DNA of 64,000 nt from NCBI RefSeq assembly GCF_001638985.1, contig NW_017265150.1:1141777-1205776 (forward strand), in the 5' to 3' direction. The position numbers were made by a program, and so were the translations under genes. Numbering within the stretch: position 1 is the stretch's first letter; the number at the start of each line of letters is the position of its first letter. Positions 23,063 through 33,001 of the stretch are shown one piece after another. The notes beneath the pieces were generated by a model. It made no database searches. It had not been told where the DNA came from and worked only from the letters and a program-made list of their open reading frames with translations. This DNA comes from Phycomyces blakesleeanus NRRL 1555(-). Its lineage: Eukaryota > Mucoromycota > Mucoromycetes > Mucorales > Phycomycetaceae.

Positions 23063-25750
23063 TTAAGCATATACTTTTCTAAGAATTGATACAATAACCA
23101 TCCTGACAACTTTTTTTGCATTTACACATTCACCAATGACAACAGATGATGAGATGCAATAAATGGGCAATATACAATGAAAGTCATCTGTAAAAAAACG
23201 AAAGTCATCAATTACGACACCCTCAACTCTTGCTGCATTTTTGACTGCAGGGATGTACCACTTGACATAGGCAAAAGTGTGGCAAAGTGGCTTATACGGT
23301 GTATGGTCGACGATGTCATTTATAAAGATGTGTTGTATTTGACCAGTATATGTCTTGATTGCATTGGTTCTAGTTCTTTGGAATGATGCCTGTATGAAAG
23401 ATCCAGCTTTATAGACCTGGCTAAGAAGATTTATAGATGGCATATTTTGAATTATGTTGTTTATAAATGGTAAATTAATGACTGCCTCCTGATAGCCTCG
23501 TAGATATATGCTTTCATATCTTAAATGGTAAAACTCAAGGAAATGGTCATATTCTTGTTCTTTCATAGGTTCATAGTTGCCAATTTTGAGCAGATAACAA
23601 TCTTCAGATAATGGCTCATTCCCTTTGGTTTGATCTGTATTGTTCATAGAATTAAGGAAGCTGCTTAGATTAAAATTGTGGGCAGTGTTTGTGGGTGGCA
23701 TATTGATGATGATGGCAGAATTGGTGAGTTCATGTAGTAACAACTTGTGCTTCTTATTTTGTATCATAGGTAAAGTTGCTCGGATTAAGTCAGCTTTGGA
23801 TGTATCCTTGAGATATTTCTTCATGAGTGTGCCCTCAAAGCCGTTTTTTTGTTGGTTTTATATGATTTAACTATGTTGTTAAAATGCTTGAAGCTGAACA
23901 GCCAATAACCATATGCTGGTCCAAAGTTAAGAACCATTTCTTTGATGTGTAGGTGTAGGTGCATATTTGAAGTAATGAGTTGCTTTTCATACAGAGTCTG
24001 TAAATTTCTTCCAAATAGCTCCAAGCAAAAATGTGCCTCAGCAAGGTTGTTGTATGTCAAGCTTGGCATGGCTAGGTATCAACAGACATTGACAAAGCAC
24101 ATCCAGTTGTCAAAATGTTTTTGCAGAAGGTGGCCAGACAGAACAGTGGGAGAGTAGACAAGGCACCAGGACTTCCATTTGTCAGCCTTCATGAAAGGAA
24201 ATGCCTTGATTATCTTTTTTCTGAGAGATGTATAGCCTATAAGAACATGAAGCTTATCGGCATCGTCTTGCATAGCTATGAGGTGCGCATTAGAGATCAG
24301 ACCAGTTGATATCCACTTTTCCATGATGTATTTGGTGGTCCCAAGGAAGAGGTTATGTATTGGATCTATTATAGTGCACTCTACTGCGTTGAAATACACA
24401 AGCTCATGGAGTTCCGACCAGTGAACATCATTCTCTCTTTCCATAATTCTTTGCTGGTTGTCATTCCTTGCATTTTTCCATGCAATAGCAAATCACTGGT
24501 TCTCTTGCTCAGTTCGAGCCACCCAGTCAGAGAAGACAAATCCTAAATAATGCATGTCTCTGTTGTTGGGAAGGCGAGTGAACTTACAGTTGCATATATG
24601 GCATGCATTGACACTGGTGTGTAATATAAACCCACATGTCTTGTGGGCAGCAGGAATATCACAGGCAACAAGAAACAGAGCAGTGCAAACACAAGCTCCT
24701 TAGGGACACTGAGCCATGGGCATCATTACACTGTCATACAAAGTCTTAAGTTCGGGAACAAGGGGGTGAAGGTAGTGATTTATCTCACTTGTCTTGGCTT
24801 CTTTAGGCCCTGGCATGAGGCCAGCAAGAATTACGTTCTCCTTCTTATACCTCTCTTCTCTTGGAAGATTGTTGATTGAGAGGTAAATGGCGCCACAAGA
24901 GTAAGTAACCCCATTAAAAGGTTGGAACCAGTCAATGTTGAGAGTAAGCATTATGGATCATTCATCACATACAAACTGCTGATTCATGTTATCTTTCAGA
25001 GTATTCCATTTCGCATCATTATAGATATCAAATAGAGTTCCTGGAACTTGCTGTCTAGATCTCCAAAGGTTGATCAATTCCTCAAATCCAGAATAGCAGA
25101 AAAGAGTATGCAAAATTTTTGTAACTGAGCTGTATATATACAATTTTCTTGGGCGTTGCAAGCTGGCAGCGATTCTCAAGAAAAGATTGTTTTCACAAAC
25201 TGGTCCAGAAAGCTTTCAAGCATCACAATACAGAGGGACAGACGTGGACTCAAGATAAACACTGTTGCATTCACTACATGCAACATAACAATGCAAGCCT
25301 CTAGTCAACAAATCGATTCCTGTCATGGAATTGAGACCACTCAAGCTCAAGGGAAGATGGAAGGACTGTCCAAAATGCACCAGAACCTCGTTGATGAACT
25401 TTAGCAGTATGACACCACCAGAATTTACCACATATTTTGATATAAATGTGGCAACAAAAGAAGCAATGAAGGCAAGATTTGGATCTTCTGGCATATTCAA
25501 TAGATAGTAGTGATCTATTTGATAATCTATTAATATACAGTATATTTTGCTTATTTTTTTATTACTGACCATCAAATTCTTGAGACTTTTCAAGTTCTTC
25601 AAAGAGGTCCAAATCAATGCTATTGTTGTCATCATTGCTTTGGTCAGCAAAGATGTTATTGTCAGTGGAAATAAGTAAGTCATAGAATTCTATGAGAGAA
25701 TCATTATATAAAGAGTTAGATATACTATTTGATTGCATAGTCTTAAACAA
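23063..25750 (-). pseudogene. Tnp2/CACTA-like transposase of element B, heavily mutated
   Basis: Minus-strand pieces in order: an acidic exon (about 25750-25562), MPEDPNLAFIASFVATFISK (25500), MLTLNIDWFQPFNGVTYS (24951), NVILAGLMPGPKEAKTSEIN, LVACDIPAAHKTCGF (about 24680-24640), TIIDPIHNLFLGTTKYIMEK (24370), MHLHLHIKEMVLNFGPAYGY (23960) and a C-terminal frame 23824-23063. Stops fall at about 25216, 24958, 24700, 24496 and 24076, and there is a frameshift near 23840. This is the most diverged of the four copies. The stop after the FVNVC block lies at the homologous position of stops in copies A and C. Confidence 0.8.
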
Positions 25751-26487
25751 TTTATAGGTTTATCTTCAACATGCTCTCCAGAATTTTAATCTGGATATTC
25801 TTTAACATCATTTACTTCAATTTCAATATCCATGTATATATCATTTTCTGTATGATATACTTCTGTAGAAATTGCTATAATATAATGTGTATTAGATTAA
25901 AATTGAAAATGAAGAGAAGTATTCTTTACATACAAGATAATATTCTCTGAATGTAATCCTGTCAATCTTTTTCTGTATGTCTTTGGTATGTCTGAGCAGA
26001 CATATACATATAGTCTCAGACAGCGCAAGAGCAGACAGAGCACTTGCATTCAATAAGGCAGTTGTTGTTTCTGGGCATGGTTGAAGCTTTGGAACTTTGT
26101 ATAATAAAAGAAGTATAAATATTCCATAAACATACTTTTTAATGTGGTATTTATATCTCTTTAATTTCCATCATTTCATGGCTTGTGTCTATAATCGACT
26201 TTGATCTCTATAAACAAAAATTCTTGGCTTTCTATGATAGTCAAGTGTTAACTTGCCTATTTATCCTTGGAAACGCCTTAGAATTCTCTTGGGCATATCT
26301 TGAAAATGTTTTGGCAATTCTTGGAAATTCTTGGAGATGTCTTGAAAATACATTTAAAGAAAGATATGTGTATTTTTATTGCATATCTTAAATAAGTGTC
26401 ATTTTTCATAGTAAATAACTATAGAGCATATCTTTAATATACAATATTGTTAAAAAACTTAAAATAAAATTTATGTAATAAAAATCT
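25751..26487. other. No gene recognised
   Basis: AT-rich. About 26262-26348 contains short degenerate repeats of CTTGGAAATTCTTGGAGATG type. Exon 1 of the element B transposase (zinc-finger exon) would be expected in the left part, but I could not find it. Confidence 0.35.
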
Positions 26488-27020
26488 TGTTGTGGTGGTT
26501 GAAGTTGAAGAAGTTTTTAAGAGGAAGAATTGAAGATTTGAGATTAGGAACGAAGATTTGTGAGAACTTGTGTAGGTTTTGTTTATTGAGAAAGGATTTT
26601 GTATCAAAGTTTGACCAGGTTTCTACACTGAACTATTACTGCTATTTATATTATTTTGAATCGGGAAAATTATAGGACTGGGGTCAGGTAATCAATTCTA
26701 TCTGAGCCTTAATCAGAGCAACGTGATCTTGGGATAATTAATGTATAATTAATTATATAAATGTGTGTAGCCCCAATGAAGTATTAACATCGAGAGTAAA
26801 TATGTTTATGAGTTATAATTATGCTTATAATAATCCACTGATGTATCCCATATTATGGTGATATCATCATATGAAATATAATCACTATCATGCATGCTAA
26901 ATCTGTGTGTTAAATAATAAAGTAATCAGTAGACACCTTTGACTGGAATAGCTAAGGCCTTATGTTATTTCCTTCAGACTTATTCTCAATTACAGCAGTA
27001 GTCAATACTCATTTACAACA
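26488..27020 (-). mobile_element. LTR, family 1, minus orientation (533 bp)
   Basis: Reverse complement of the 6274 and 29595 LTRs, with TGTTG...CAACA ends. Five-base flanks AATCT and GACAA do not match, unlike the other copies. It may therefore be a recombinant or deletion product. A gag-like remnant begins immediately to its right. Confidence 0.85.
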
Positions 27021-27556
27021 GACAATATTTCTTTTTGACCGCCTCTACCTTGGCGGCTTGTCAAACCAACTTGTCCCAGGAGCGAGGAAGACCAGACTTC
27101 TCCACCTCATAAGCAATCTCTGGATGGTGAGCCTTCAACAGAATCTGGATTTTCTGGGCCTCATTGGCCAAAGAAACCAGGCCAAAGAGTTCCTGCAGGC
27201 AGAGGGCCACGTCACCAACACTTTGTTCTGCGCCTTGTCTGGTTTCGTCCATTTCAGTCCACCAGACATTTTCCATCTGCCAGGAGGCAAACTGCTTCTT
27301 AAACTCCTCTGAGAAGACTTTCCACGTCGTGACTTTGGCCTCATGGATGGCCCACCACCAGGATTGCTTCTTTGTTAGTCATACCAACATCTTTTTTTAG
27401 TTGATCCATATGCAGCAAACAGGAGAGAGACTCGCCATTCTGGCCACTGACAAAGATTTCTGGAACCAAGAGGTACTTGGAGATGTTGGATGATTTATGT
27501 TCTCCCAGGGAAGCAAGAGAAGAAGAAGAGGGCATATTGTACAGCATGGTTTGCAT
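27021..27556 (-). pseudogene. Retrotransposon gag fragment
   Basis: On the minus strand from 27556 the frame starts MQTMLYNMPSSSSLASLG. After a one-base shift near 27350 it continues WWAIHEAKVTTWKVFSEEF, KKQFASWQMENVWW and LALCLQELFGL-like sequence down to EKSGLPRSWDKLV. The W...F...FKKQF pattern is that of the retrotransposon gag domain (capsid-like). G+C is well above the surroundings. No protease, reverse transcriptase or integrase follows: the fragment ends against the LTR at 27020. Whether that LTR belonged to the same element is unclear. Confidence 0.65.
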
Positions 27557-27585
27557 AAGATAAGTTTAAAAATTGAAAAAGAATT

Positions 27586-27602
27586 CCTTGGCACAACCTC
27601 CA
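27586..27602 (-). other. Candidate retroelement primer-binding site
   Basis: On the minus strand TGGAGGTTGTGCCAAGG lies 30 bases upstream of the gag start. It begins with TGG, as expected for a site pairing with a tRNA 3' CCA end. I could not match it to a specific tRNA. Confidence 0.3.
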
Positions 27603-28640
27603 ATTTGATGCATGACATGTTTGTTTGTTATGAATTATAACAGTATCACTTGACAAATAAATATAATGTGAATTACAAAATACAAAAAGAAGAATACGAT
27701 AAGAATAAAAAAGAATAGGTAATTTGACAGATAAGAATTGGTGACAGACAGGTAAAAAAAAATAGGAAGAAGATAAAAAAATAGAAATTATGACAACAAC
27801 AAAGTTTGAGAAAGACAGAAAAGGGGGAACAGAGAAACAAAATTAATCAAAATCGACAGACAACACTCCAAAGAACAAGAACACTGTGTATGAATGAAAA
27901 ATAATGATAATAATGGACAAAAATAAATAAGATTAAGAATAGAATAATGATTTTATTGATTGAAAAGCTTGTTCCTTTTATAAACAAAAATATTTGGTTA
28001 AAATAATTTTTTGAGGACAAGAAAAGAAAGTCAATTAAAAATTTTTACTACATGTAACTGGTGTTGATAGTAAAAGTGGAATAGAAAAATATAAAGAGAA
28101 TAAAATAAAAGTGTAGTAAAAATATAGTAATAAAATAAAGGTAAAGTAAAAATATAGTGAGGTAGAATAGAAGTAAAATAATAATATAATAACAATGTAG
28201 TAAAATAAAGTAAAAAATATAATAATAATATAATAATGGAATCTAATAAAATGTAATAAAAAATAGTGTAAATAAATGTCAGCAATAAAGAAGTGTATGA
28301 AATTAGAGGAAAGAGGCATAATGTTTTTAGTGGGTGACAGGTGTTTCTGAGGTGATGATACAGATGGGTATTCTAATTTTAAGGAACGAGATTAAATTTT
28401 GAGTGTTTGGGTATAAGAGGTATCGGGAGTAGGATTTCCCAAGAAACCTTGGGGGACCACTCTTGTCCCTCGAGACACGTCACTTGGTCGACTCACCATC
28501 GACGTCAACGCCCATGAGTCCGGTACCACCCATCATGGCTCACCGCCGGACCAAACCACCAAAGGAATCCACTGTCCAGTATCCATCACCAGAAACTGGC
28601 TAACTTTGTTTTTGTTGACAACACACGTGACAATTTCTAG
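27603..28640 (-). mobile_element. Possible 5' LTR of the gag-bearing element plus GC-rich tail
   Basis: Non-coding. Read on the minus strand it has a TATA box (TATAAAAGGAAC near 27980) followed by AATCAATAAAATC, the arrangement of an LTR promoter and polyadenylation signal, just before the candidate primer site and gag. About 28060-28300 is low-complexity AATAGAAGTAAAATA-type sequence whose long minus-strand frames (F/Y/L-rich) are artefacts. 28440-28600 is unusually GC-rich. Outer borders are not fixed; the right edge would lie about 20 bases from tRNA-Phe. Confidence 0.35.
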
Positions 28641-28644
28641 AGCA

Positions 28645-28717
28645 GCCGCAATAGCTCAGCTGGGAGAGCGTTAGACTGAAGATCTAAAGGTCGTGTGTTC
28701 AATCCACACTTGTGGCA
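28645..28717 (+). tRNA. tRNA-Phe (GAA)
   Basis: 73 nt, intronless. Acceptor stem GCCGCAA pairs with TTGTGGC (one G-U). D-arm AGCTCAGCTGGGAGAGC, anticodon loop CTGAAGA with anticodon GAA, T-arm GTGTGTTCAATCCACAC, discriminator A. A T6 run at 28734-28739 can end RNA polymerase III transcription. Confidence 0.95.
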
Positions 28718-28733
28718 AACAATTTAAGACTCG

Positions 28734-28739
28734 TTTTTT
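28734..28739 (+). terminator. Pol III T-run terminator of tRNA-Phe
   Basis: TTTTTT 16 bases after the tRNA 3' end. Confidence 0.7.
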
Positions 28740-28900
28740 GTACTATCAGGCATTGTTTTGATGAATTTGTAAAATCTTGTCGTTCTTGATCTGGGATGGT
28801 CTTCCTTTTACTATAACAAAGTCAAAAGGTCAAACCCACTGGGGATCAAGGAGTATATGTAAAAACAAAGAGAAGATAAAAGATACATTTTATTGATATG

Positions 28901-29291
28901 TGTTATATTTTTAGAAAAGAAAGAAAAACAAAGTGCAGACGAGAAGTACGGTGAGACTTTGTTTATTGATGAAAAGAGAGATGATCTTCTATTGCTGTTT
29001 GCTATGTGAGTTTATATAGACATTGCGTGTGTATTTAGGATAATGATATGAGTATATCATGTGATGTCTGTTTTCTTATATCATAGATAATATATTGTTA
29101 AGTTATTACCCACGCTCTTGTTTGAGTGATTAGTGATGTTGACTAAGGTGCGTGACCTTGTTATCAGTATATTCTTTATTTAATGATAGTGTGAGAAATA
29201 ACGTATAATTAATACTGGTTGCTTATTCAATATGTCTTTGTCTTATTGTCTGTGTGCTCTATTTAAATCTACGATTATGTTGAATACAACA
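28901..29291 (-). mobile_element. Solo LTR, family 2 (391 bp), TSD ATATG
   Basis: On the minus strand it begins TGTTGTATTCAACATAATC and ends AAAAATATAACA, with TG...CA ends. Perfect 5-bp duplications ATATG flank it at 28896-28900 and 29292-29296. It has an AATAAA signal (ATCAATAAACAAAGTC near 28965). It is unrelated in sequence to family 1 and sits in the left half of the foldback. Confidence 0.8.
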
Positions 29292-29594
29292 ATATGAATT
29301 GAATTGTCTTATATAGTTTTCTAAACTAATACTGCGCATTATCCACAGTAGTTATTATTTATATTTAATTAAAGAAATAGTCATTATACTGCAGTTAATG
29401 CTCAGGAAGATATTACTGCGCATAAAGAAGTACTGCAGTTAACTATAGATTTTATGGATTCATCAAAATAATGCTCAACAACATCTTCCTGAGCATTAAC
29501 CACAGTATAATGACTATTTTTTTATTTAAATGTAATATAATAGCTACTGCGAATAATGCACAGTATTAGTTTAGAAAATTATATAAGACAATTC

Positions 29595-30126
29595 TGTTGT
29601 AAATGAGTATTGACTACTGCTGTAATTGAGAATAAGTCTGAAGGAAATAATATAAGGCCTCAGCTATTCCAGTCAAAGGTGTCTACCGATTACTTTATTA
29701 TTTAACACACAGGTTTAGCATGCATGATAGTGATTATATTTCATATGATGATATCACTATAATATGGGATACATCAGTGGATTATTATAAGCATAATTAT
29801 AACTCATAAACACATTTACTTTCGATGTTAATACTTCATTGGGACTACACACATTTATATAATTAATCATACATTAATTATCCCAAGATCACGTTGCTCT
29901 GATTAAGGCTCAGATAGGATCGATTACCTGACCCCAGTCATATAATTTTCCCAATCCAAAACAATATAAATAGCAGTAGTAGTTCAGTGTAGGAACCTCG
30001 TCAAACTTTGATACAAAATCTTTCTCAATAAACAAAACCTACACAAGTTCTCACGAATCTTCGTTCCTAATTTCAAATCTTGAATTCTTCCTCTTAAAAA
30101 CTTCTTCAACTTCAACCACCACAACA
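29595..30126 (+). mobile_element. Solo LTR, family 1 (532 bp), TSD AATTC
   Basis: Nearly identical over its full length to the LTR at 6274-6805. Flanked by AATTC at 29590-29594 and 30127-30131. It interrupts the right inner arm of the foldback. Confidence 0.92.
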
Positions 30127-30509
30127 AATTCAATTCATATCAATAAAAAGTATCTTTAATTCTATCTTTGTTTTTACATATACTCCTTGATCTCCAGTGG
30201 GTTTAATCTTTTAACTTTGTTATAGTAAAAGGAAAATCAACCCAGATCAAAAACAACAAATTCTTGTCAACCAATCTGTCAGAGTTGATATTGGTGAACA
30301 AAATTGGTAGTTATAAGCAACTAGTAAGAGTTGACTTTTTAGGATAAAAGATCTTGACTTTGCCAGTTGGCCTTTCATATATGTTTTAGATGTTTATGAT
30401 AAATATACTTGTAGAAGATATTATTGTACAACAAGTATCTAAGACATATTATTATAGCTATTCTTTTAACCAGAAATCAATTATCATTTTGTATAAATAG
30501 TCAAGAAAT

Positions 30510-30770
30510 ATATTTAATAAAAAATATCTTTGATTCTATCTAAAAACTATTCATAAACTTGACGATCCCCAGTGATATTAATTCTGCGACTTTGTTACAA
30601 TTGCCAGAAAAGAAATATTAGATTGAGACTTGACAGTGTCATTTTCGATCTGAGTTGTTCTTCCAATGCTATAACACAGCCAAAATTGGTCAAACCCACT
30701 GGGAATTGTAAACAAAGATAAAAGAATAAAAAGAGGATAGAAAGATAGATAACTTTTATTGAATGAAATA
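30510..30770. repeat. Diverged inverted pair related to the foldback arms
   Basis: About 30510-30610 (AAAAAATATCTTTGATTCTATC..., CCCCAGTG, GACTTTGTTACAATTG) and about 30640-30765 (GATCTGAGTTGTTCTTCC, CAAACCCACTGGGAA, AACAAAGATAAAAG) are diverged versions of the 30135-30250 and 28785-28900 arms, in opposite orientation to each other. Non-coding. Confidence 0.5.
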
Positions 30771-30998
30771 ACATTCTCTTTTATATGTATTCTAGACCTA
30801 CCCAGTCATTATAAATGTCTGTTTCGGTTTCTATTCTACTTTTATTAAGCTATGTGCTTTATAATTCTTTTGTGAGCAAAAGGAAATCACTTCAGTTGTC
30901 GTTCTCAAAAGAGAATTCCGTGTAATTGTCATTCTCATTGGCTGACAAGAATTCGGGCATGACAACAGGCAAAACAAATAACATCGGACAAAAAGTAA

Positions 30999-31071
30999 AG
31001 CCCAACGGGGGGGTCGAACCCCCAACCTTGAGATTAAGAGTCTCACGCTCTACCGATTGAGCTAGCCGGGC
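30999..31071 (-). tRNA. tRNA-Lys (CTT)
   Basis: 73 nt on the minus strand. Acceptor GCCCGGC pairs with GTTGGGC (two G-U pairs). D-arm TAGCTCAATCGGTAGAGCG, anticodon loop ACTCTTAAT with CTT, T-arm GGGGGTTCGACCCCC. Intronless. A T-run lies just downstream on the minus strand (near 30994-30990). Confidence 0.93.
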
Positions 31072-32155
31072 ATTGTTACTTTTAACAAGAAAAATAATAA
31101 AAATGAGCAACGATAAACAAATATCGGTTGTCCGTCAGTGCAGTGATGTTGCAGAACTCTTTGTAATTCTAGAAAATTATATTCTATTATTATTTTTTTG
31201 ATTTTCTGACGGCGGCCAAGGCTGAATAGAAAGCAATTTTTTCTATTTGTAGAGCAAAACACCAATAAGTACAACGAAAAGGCATCATCCTGTCAACAAT
31301 AACTTCAGGCAACCACATATTGTATCTTATTTTCTCACTATATTTAACTGAACAAATCAACTTGAAATTAATATTATTTTTATTATATATTCTTACAGGC
31401 ATAATTATTTTCATGATTATGACTTAATAATTATTTTATTTTATTTGTACTTAATGATAGTAAAGAACAAATCACATTTAATAGATCATCGATTATACAA
31501 CTTTTATCGTATTTTTTTTATAATTTTATTTATTTAATTATTTAACAAGTCAATTGCAGAACTATAAATATTACAATACTTATCTTTAATAAACATTGAT
31601 TTTTCTTCATCTTATTTTCTGACAACAAGTTCTCTTAATATTTAATGCTGTTGATATTTTACTTGTTTGATTATCTGAGTATATTGAGTCAAATATATTA
31701 AAATTGATCAATAGTACTGTTTTTCTCTTAATTTTCTCTTATTGATTTTATTATCTTTAATTTTACATTTTCTTTTGATTTTGTCTTTTTCTCCCTTGTG
31801 GAAAAAAGATGTTATTTCATATCTATGAACCCATTCAAGTCTTGAAAACCGTAATAACATATCACCTGTCAACATTTACTATAAATACAAACATTACATA
31901 AGTCAAAAAGTCTGAATTAAAAAAATTTAAACTAAGCTTTAACTATATTAATACTTACTTATTTCCTTGCGTGCCAAGTTTAAATTACTTGGGGAGTCTA
32001 CTTTTTTATGTCACAAGGGGCTTTAAATTATAAAAATGTGGCTTTTCCATATAGAGATTTTGTAAGATGACTTTTGTTAAAACTTTTTTTTGCTATATTT
32101 TTTTTTCTCTCCTCTTTATTTTAATTACATATGCTATCATAATACGAGCTCACCA
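31072..32155. other. AT-rich stretch, no gene recognised
   Basis: No coding signal supported. Short frames near 31100-31410 (minus) overlap or flank the tRNA and show no motif. Confidence 0.4.
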
Positions 32156-32494
32156 ATGTCCAACACTATATTCAACCTTTCAAATGTGCAGAATGCTTTA
32201 GTCAACTCACCTACAGAAAGAATAAAAATACTTCATTTGGATGTTGTAGTAAAAGTAAAAACAAGTGAATGGGAGCAATGCCTTGACTGCATTCAATCAT
32301 TTTGTTCAACAAAGTGGAATAAATGTAGAAAACTTTGTGCAAGAGAATTGATGTATGGAGAGACAAAAAATGTCACCAAGCAGGATTTTATATATCAGAC
32401 AGAAATGTTCATCTTGCTCGGAAAGACACTAAGTTTTGTTATTGCAAAGTCACTATTTTCATCAAGCAATCACTGGAAAAACCACCCTAATTAA
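32156..32494 (+). pseudogene. MULE transposase N-terminal fragment
   Basis: The frame from ATG 32156 (MSNTIFNLSNVQNALVNSP... VVVKVKTSEWEQCLDCIQSF CSTKW) is homologous to the start of the MULE proteins at 17742 and 59484 (VKTSEWKECLTEIG.ACAVKW) and to the minus-strand remnant ending at 17445. Similarity fades by 32494 and no catalytic part follows. It lies 5' of Tnp2 element C, which may have inserted into it. Confidence 0.55.
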
Positions 32495-33001
32495 CAATGT
32501 GGCCAGATTGGTAAACACATGTGGAGAAATAGTGATTTTTTTCAACTCAGTATGTTTTTTGAAGTTCAGGTCAAAGATGTAGTTTTAGTTGGTTTCATTG
32601 ACTAACAGAATTTTAGAATATCAGTCTGGTACAGAAGGCTAAATTCACATACAGAGACCTATCATAATTCTCATACTACCACCTTTTTTTTTATTCCTAC
32701 TATTTTCTGGATTTACTCTCGCAATAATCTATTTATAAACTCATAGTAGAAAAATATATGTCTTTTACACGCAACAGACATTCTTAAAAACATTTGAATA
32801 AAGACTATGAATTGATAATATCATAATTGTCATGTCTCTTTCTATATTTAATAATATAAAAAAGAACTTGTTAGAAGAATTCAATTAAATAACCATAAAA
32901 TATAATGCTTTTTTTTACTATAAAGTCGGTGCAAATAAAGTATATTTTATGCTTGTTTTTCTTTTTATTCTTAATAAATCACATCAAACAAAACACATAA
33001 A

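Larger units (their letters stand above)
28785..30260. repeat. Foldback element (about 550 bp once two solo LTRs are removed)
   Basis: Outer arms 28785-28900 and about 30135-30250 are inverted copies: TTGATCTGGG, then CCTTTTACTATAACAAAGT, AACCCACTGG and GATCAAGGAGTATATGTAAA. Inner arms 29297-29425 and about 29480-29594 are also inverted copies (GAATTGTCTTATATA, TTTTCTAAACTAATACTG, AATAGTCATTATACTG, GCTCAGGAAGAT). Excising the LTRs at 28901-29291 and 29595-30126, with one target copy each, restores one continuous palindrome. Non-coding; likely a foldback or MITE-like element, or an inverted duplication. Confidence 0.7.

Noticed and set aside
26488..27556. A gag-plus-3'-LTR element of family 1
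   Set aside because: The LTR lacks a target duplication and the sequence upstream of gag does not resemble family 1, so I keep the two as separate features.
28031..28319. Two long F/Y/L-rich minus-strand frames
   Set aside because: Low-complexity AATAGAAGTAAAATA-type repeat; frames arise from composition.
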